From the NCBI RefSeq assembly GCF_002585305.1, contig NZ_NUNF01000051.1:1-9654 (forward strand): a stretch of 9,654 nt of DNA. The letters run 5' to 3'. Numbering within the stretch: position 1 is the first letter of the stretch; each line of letters starts with the position of its first letter. The DNA comes from Bacillus sp. AFS037270. GTDB lineage: Bacteria > Bacillota > Bacilli > Bacillales_B > DSM-18226. The notes beneath the pieces are model-generated. The model was not told the origin of the DNA, searched no databases, and was given only the letters and a program-made list of their open reading frames with translations. Of this stretch, positions 6,035-9,654 are shown in pieces. The translations under genes were made by a program, and so were the position numbers.

Positions 6035-6127
6035 AAATCAGTTAATAATTTTGATGATTATTATTACTGTTTTTCAGATAACTCTTGAGGTGAAGATGAA
6101 ATAGATATATTACTAAATAAACAAAAA

Positions 6128-7081
6128 TTGGATGTTAACCAAGGATTAACGACCTATATATATACGTACGCCTTTTCTGATGATGAGCGCTCATTGTGTG
6201 CACTAGAAATGCGATCTTTTTTCGGTGACGTATCTCAATCAAACGTTTTGGAAACCTTCGTAAAAATTGATCCGACGCGAAGTCCGTTTATGAAAGAACG
6301 AATTAGTGTGATATATGAAGCGCAAAGCCTTGAGGATCTGTACAAGCAGGTAGAAACTTTACAAATGAACGGGGTAACTTTTAAAGTTATATATGTAAAA
6401 AATAGGGATCTGCCAAAAAATAAACAAGACGGATTCGAGAAACGACGTGAAATTGAACGAAAAATCGGCTTACACATTAAGGGTAAAGCAGATCTTCGTC
6501 AACCAGATCGATTGTTTGGCGTCATGCATGTAAACGAAAAATGGGTATTTGGTGAGTATGTAAAAAGTGAGTCGGTTTGGTTTAGACACCAACAGAAGCC
6601 AAATGGTTATTCCACCGCACTCAACACACGTGTTGCTAGAGCGGTAGTCAATATCGCCATCCCAAATCCAAACGGAATTAAGGCAATCGATCCATGCTGT
6701 GGAATTGGCACCGTCCTCGTCGAAGCCCGATCAATGGGAATTGATATGGTCGGAAGCGACCGAAATCAGCTGATTATCCCAGGAGCACGAGAAAATATGA
6801 TACACTTTGGTCTTACTGGAGAAATAAACCTAGCAGATATGCGTGATATCACCAACCATTATGATGTAGCCATTATTGATTTGCCTTATAATTTGTGTTC
6901 GGTGATAACCCCTGAAGAGCAGCTGGAAATGCTTCAGAGTGCACGAAGGTTTGCAAATAAAGTAGTCGTGGTCACCGTTGAACCCGTCGATGGACTCCTA
7001 ATAAAAGCAGGTTTTTCAATTATTGACCGAGCTGTTGCTAAAAAAGGGGTATTTATTCGAGAAGTGGTTATTTGTAATTGA
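6128..7081 (+). CDS. TRM11-like SAM-dependent RNA methyltransferase
   Basis: About 317 residues, related to archaeal/eukaryotic Trm11 (tRNA guanosine-10 N2-methyltransferases). The N-terminal half (to about 155) looks like a divergent THUMP-type RNA-binding region. The C-terminal half is a Rossmann methyltransferase with SAM motif I DPCCGIGT (188-195), acidic motif II GSDRN (209-213) and DLPY (251-254) in place of the usual D/N-PP-Y catalytic motif. The RNA target in bacteria is not established to my knowledge. The start is unclear: TTG at 6128 has no ribosome binding site. AGGTGA (6088-6093) is correctly placed for an in-frame ATA at 6101, which would add nine residues. AAGGA is close to an in-frame ACG at 6149, where homologues may begin. 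It is followed 83 bp later by rlmN, with no convincing terminator between them, so co-transcription is possible. Confidence 0.75.
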   Translation: MDVNQGLTTYIYTYAFSDDERSLCALEMRSFFGDVSQSNVLETFVKIDPTRSPFMKERISVIYEAQSLEDLYKQVETLQMNGVTFKVIYVKNRDLPKNKQDGFEKRREIERKIGLHIKGKADLRQPDRLFGVMHVNEKWVFGEYVKSESVWFRHQQKPNGYSTALNTRVARAVVNIAIPNPNGIKAIDPCCGIGTVLVEARSMGIDMVGSDRNQLIIPGARENMIHFGLTGEINLADMRDITNHYDVAIIDLPYNLCSVITPEEQLEMLQSARRFANKVVVVTVEPVDGLLIKAGFSIIDRAVAKKGVFIREVVICN

Positions 7082-7164
7082 TTGAGCTCCATTTAAAGCT
7101 ATTCAATTACATTATAAAGTAATTTATATGTTAAAAGGATGTTTAATGAAAAGAGGGGAACGTA

Positions 7165-8223
7165 ATGAATAAAGAATCCATATATGGATTAACTATAGAC
7201 CAATTGACAGCATGGCTGATCGAGAACGGTCATAAAAAGTCGAGGGCACAACAAATTTGGGAATATCTTTATCAAAGGCGCGTTACATCTTTCTCTGAAA
7301 TGACGGATGTTAATCAGGCGTGTGTTCAACTCCTGTCAGACAACTTCGTGATCCAAACCTTACAGGAGCATATTAAGCAAGAATCAGCCGATGGAACGAT
7401 TAAGTTCTTGTTCAAATTGCAGGATGGCAACTTAATTGAAACGGTTTTAATGCGCCAAAAATATGGCCTTTCGGTTTGTGTAACCACGCAAGTAGGATGT
7501 AATATAGGATGTAGTTTTTGCGCGAGCGGTTTATTAGCGAAAAGCCGGGATTTATCCAGCGGAGAAATTGTCGAGCAGATTATGAACGTCCAACTGCATC
7601 TGGACAAAAAAGGCCAAGGAGAAAAGGTAAGTCATGTGGTCGTGATGGGAATCGGTGAACCATTTGATAATTTTGAAAATCTATTAGACTTTATCAAGGT
7701 AATCAAGGATGATAGAGGGCTTGCAATTGCTTCTAGACGTATCACCGTATCAACCAGTGGTCTGGCGGACAAGATTGTTGAATTCACCGACAAACAATTG
7801 CAGGTAAATTTAGCCGTCTCCTTACATGCGCCAAATAATGAGCTTCGTACTCGTATTATGAAAATAAACCGTGCCATTCCCATTGAAAAACTCATGAAGG
7901 CGATGGAGTATTATATAGAAAAAACAAATCGTCGAATTACGATTGAATATATTCTATTGAGGGATGTAAATGATCATAAGCAAGAAGCAGAACAGCTTGC
8001 CTCACTCCTTCGTCCTCTAGGACAACAGGTCTATGTGAACTTAATTCCCTATAATCCAGTGGATGAACATAGTCAATATCAAAGAAGTGAACAGGAGTTG
8101 GTTCTCTCGTTTTATGATACGTTGAAAAAAGGCGGGGTTAATTGCAAAATCCGCCAAGAACATGGAACAGACATTGATGCCGCGTGCGGACAGTTACGAA
8201 GCAAACAAATTAGAAAAGTATAA
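7165..8223 (+). CDS. rlmN: RlmN-family 23S rRNA/tRNA adenine-C2 methyltransferase
   Basis: A 352-residue radical SAM enzyme that methylates C2 of A2503 in 23S rRNA; RlmN also acts on A37 of some tRNAs. The [4Fe-4S] motif CNIGCSFC supplies Cys112, Cys116 and Cys119. Cys105 and Cys341 (DIDAACGQL) match the proton-abstracting and methyl-carrying cysteines. GIGEPFDN (162-169) is the SAM-binding GEP region. The ATG is preceded by AGAGGGG at 6-bp spacing. The text after the cluster reads [17 protein letters not shown], where I recall CASTLGGLKRNL in the main Bacillus RlmN; the CASG form is more like streptococcal RlmN. It is also outside the usual prpC-prkC-rsgA neighbourhood, so it may be a second copy. 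Cfr (C8 methylation) is less likely, as the overall sequence follows RlmN. Confidence 0.85.
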   Translation: MNKESIYGLTIDQLTAWLIENGHKKSRAQQIWEYLYQRRVTSFSEMTDVNQACVQLLSDNFVIQTLQEHIKQESADGTIKFLFKLQDGNLIETVLMRQKYGLSVCVTTQVGCNIGCSFCASGLLAKSRDLSSGEIVEQIMNVQLHLDKKGQGEKVSHVVVMGIGEPFDNFENLLDFIKVIKDDRGLAIASRRITVSTSGLADKIVEFTDKQLQVNLAVSLHAPNNELRTRIMKINRAIPIEKLMKAMEYYIEKTNRRITIEYILLRDVNDHKQEAEQLASLLRPLGQQVYVNLIPYNPVDEHSQYQRSEQELVLSFYDTLKKGGVNCKIRQEHGTDIDAACGQLRSKQIRKV

Positions 8224-8236
8224 GCTCAGTAATCTT

Positions 8237-8278
8237 AAAAGAAGGTATCTAAAAGATTTTTAGATACCTTCTTTTTTT
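8237..8278. terminator. Bidirectional terminator between rlmN and fabF
   Basis: A perfect 18-bp stem, 8237-8254 with 8258-8275, closed by a three-base GAT loop. It ends in a T run on the plus strand and, because the arm starts AAAA, in TTTT on the minus strand. It lies between the convergent stop codons at 8223 and 8308. Confidence 0.9.
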
Positions 8279-8307
8279 ACCTTTTCCTTCAGAGGACCCA
8301 ACTATTG

Positions 8308-9546
8308 TTATTCAGTAAATTTTTTAAAAATCAATGTGGCATTATGTCCGCCAAAACCTAATGAATTTGATAGGACCACTTGTACATCCATCTTCTTCGC
8401 AGTATTTGGTACATAATCTAAGTCAAGTCCCTCATCTGGTGTTTCATAATTAATGGTTGGAGGAATGATGCCTTCCTTGATGGCAAAGAGAGATAAAATA
8501 GCCTCAATTGCTCCGGTCGCGCCCAATAGGTGGCCTGTCATTGATTTGGTCGAACTTACCGAAAGCTTATAAGCATGTTCTTTAAACACTTCTTTAATCG
8601 CTAGGGTTTCGTATAAATCATTATAATAAGTGGATGTCCCGTGTGCATTGATGTAATCCACTTGCTCCGGTGAAATCCCGGCATCTGCTAATGCGAATTT
8701 CATTGCACGCTGGGCGCCCTCTCCATTTGGCGCAGGGGTTGTAATATGATGAGCATCACCTGTAGCCCCATAGCCAATCAGTTCTCCATATATGTGGGCA
8801 CCACGGGCCAAAGCATGCTCTAATTCTTCTAATACGATAATTCCAGCGCCTTCGCCAATCACAAATCCATCACGGTTCTTATCAAAAGGCCGGCTTGCTG
8901 TATTTGGATCTGGATTCTTTGAAAGAGCGGTCATATTAGAGAAACCAGCAACAGTCATCTCCGTAATCGTTGCTTCTGTACCGCCTGCTACCATCATATC
9001 CACATCACCCTTTTGAATCACACGGAATGCATCACCGATGGAATTGGCCCCAGACGCACATGCGGTCACCGAACAATTGTTCATTCCTTTTGCTCCAAGT
9101 TCTATGGAAACTTGACCTGCCGCCATGTCCGGAATAAACATGGGAATGGTAAACGGATTTACCCTTCTTTGGCCTTTTTCAATAAATTTCCGATGCTGTT
9201 CCTCGAATTCCCCTAAGCCGCCAATTCCAGACCCAATCCAAACACCGATGCGTTCAGGATGAATGTCCACACCGATCTCAATGCCTGCATCCTGAACAGC
9301 CATTTTACTAGCAGCAACAGCGAACTGACTATAACGTCCCATTCTTCTTGCTTCTTTTTTATCAATAAATGCTTCTGGTTTAAAGTCTTTTACCTCAGCA
9401 GCAATTTTGACATCTACTTTATCTACATCAAATATAGTTGCAGGACCAATTCCTGAAACCCCTTTTTTAATGTTATCCCATGTTGTAAGAGCATCATTCC
9501 CTACAGGAGTAACGGCTCCAATACCTGTAATCACTACTCTATTCAT
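8308..9546 (-). CDS. fabF: Beta-ketoacyl-ACP synthase II (FabF)
   Basis: A 412-residue condensing enzyme of type II fatty acid synthesis in the cytoplasm. It elongates acyl-ACP with malonyl-ACP. The thiolase fold is complete with the Cys-His-His triad: Cys163 (TACASGANS), His302 ([11 protein letters not shown]) and His339 (TGHLLGA), plus Lys334. The glycine-rich C-terminal loop SLGFGGHN (395-402) is intact. Length and sequence follow Bacillus FabF closely. The frame runs seven codons further to a TTG at 9567, but GGGGGAGAG lies inside that extension, 9 bases before the ATG at 9546, which is therefore chosen. In many bacilli fabF directly follows fabH; here at least 100 bp of non-coding DNA with a repeat precedes it. 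It may thus be a second, separately expressed copy. No FapR-like operator was recognised. Confidence 0.93.
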   Translation of the reverse strand: MNRVVITGIGAVTPVGNDALTTWDNIKKGVSGIGPATIFDVDKVDVKIAAEVKDFKPEAFIDKKEARRMGRYSQFAVAASKMAVQDAGIEIGVDIHPERIGVWIGSGIGGLGEFEEQHRKFIEKGQRRVNPFTIPMFIPDMAAGQVSIELGAKGMNNCSVTACASGANSIGDAFRVIQKGDVDMMVAGGTEATITEMTVAGFSNMTALSKNPDPNTASRPFDKNRDGFVIGEGAGIIVLEELEHALARGAHIYGELIGYGATGDAHHITTPAPNGEGAQRAMKFALADAGISPEQVDYINAHGTSTYYNDLYETLAIKEVFKEHAYKLSVSSTKSMTGHLLGATGAIEAILSLFAIKEGIIPPTINYETPDEGLDLDYVPNTAKKMDVQVVLSNSLGFGGHNATLIFKKFTE

Positions 9547-9633
9547 TTTAATGCTCTCCCCCGCCAATTTAATTAAATCGCAAACGAATCATCTGCATTT
9601 CCTTATATTTTAACTAATTCAGGGGGTTTAGGG

Positions 9634-9654
9634 AAGCACGGGGACGTTTCTCAT
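9634..9654. repeat. Partial copy of the GGGACG palindromic repeat
   Basis: AAGCACGGGGACGTTTCT (9634-9651) matches the left arm of the hairpin at 4262-4279 at 16 of 18 positions. The window ends before the second arm, so whether it forms a hairpin cannot be seen. It lies upstream of fabF rather than between convergent genes. Confidence 0.65.

Larger units (their letters stand above)
5532..6127. other. 596-bp divergent intergenic region, overview
   Basis: From left to right: a 118-base serA leader segment containing an orphan AGGAGG (5633-5638, minus strand), the terminator and ZTP aptamer (5650-5753), the serA promoter (5770-5798), and AT-rich DNA with no recognised feature (5800-5890). A coding-like island on the minus strand (5901-5993), a rightward extended -10 promoter (6026-6034) and a hairpin-prone leader (6039-6069) complete it. 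Confidence 0.7.

Noticed and set aside
7078..7110. Terminator between the TRM11-like gene and rlmN
   Set aside because: Only short interrupted arms (AATTGA/TCAATT) with no T run; not convincing.
7165..8223. Cfr antibiotic-resistance methyltransferase
   Set aside because: The overall sequence and the segment before the iron-sulfur motif follow RlmN; Cfr features recalled around its cluster motif (CKFCATGD) are absent.
9547..9567. Upstream TTG for fabF
   Set aside because: The extension contains the ribosome binding site GGGGGAGAG, and known FabF proteins start at the following ATG.

Overview
The window looks like chromosomal DNA from a member of the Bacillaceae (Bacillus, Neobacillus or a relative). 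It is AT-rich, with strong GGAGG-type ribosome binding sites, near-consensus sigma-A promoters, U-tailed hairpin terminators, and SerA, RlmN and FabF proteins of Bacillus type. It carries eight confident protein genes. No rRNA, tRNA, CRISPR array, phage gene or complete insertion sequence was found. Species was not determined.

Left part (1-4255): a compact module for use of an aromatic acid. A leftward operon encodes a YciI-like small protein and a flavin monooxygenase that closely resembles 3-hydroxybenzoate 6-hydroxylase. A divergent IclR-family regulator follows, and then an AAHS-type MFS transporter with the DGYD motif. The promoters of the catabolic operon and of the transporter share a 25-bp dyad (AAATAGA-N11-T/A-CTATTT, 25 of 30 bases identical over the longer block) placed at the expected transcription start. 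This is best explained as the IclR operator. The transporter leader also has a cre-like site, which suggests carbon catabolite repression by CcpA. The ring-cleavage genes expected after gentisate are not in the window.

Middle part (4256-6127): a convergent 18-bp hairpin, which is also a copy of a dispersed repeat, separates the transporter from a leftward serA. The serA leader has a sigma-A promoter, a ZTP (pfl) riboswitch aptamer whose P1, P2, P3 and pseudoknot can all be drawn, and a 12-bp terminator. Serine synthesis is therefore probably tied to the folate/one-carbon alarm nucleotide ZMP/ZTP. Behind this lies a short coding-like island on the minus strand and a promoter pointing right.

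Right part (6128-9654): two RNA methyltransferase-type genes run rightward, a TRM11-like protein with an irregular start and an RlmN-family radical SAM enzyme. They converge on a leftward fabF across an 18-bp bidirectional terminator. Neither rlmN nor fabF sits in its usual Bacillus neighbourhood, so both may be second copies. The window ends inside another copy of the repeat seen at 4262.
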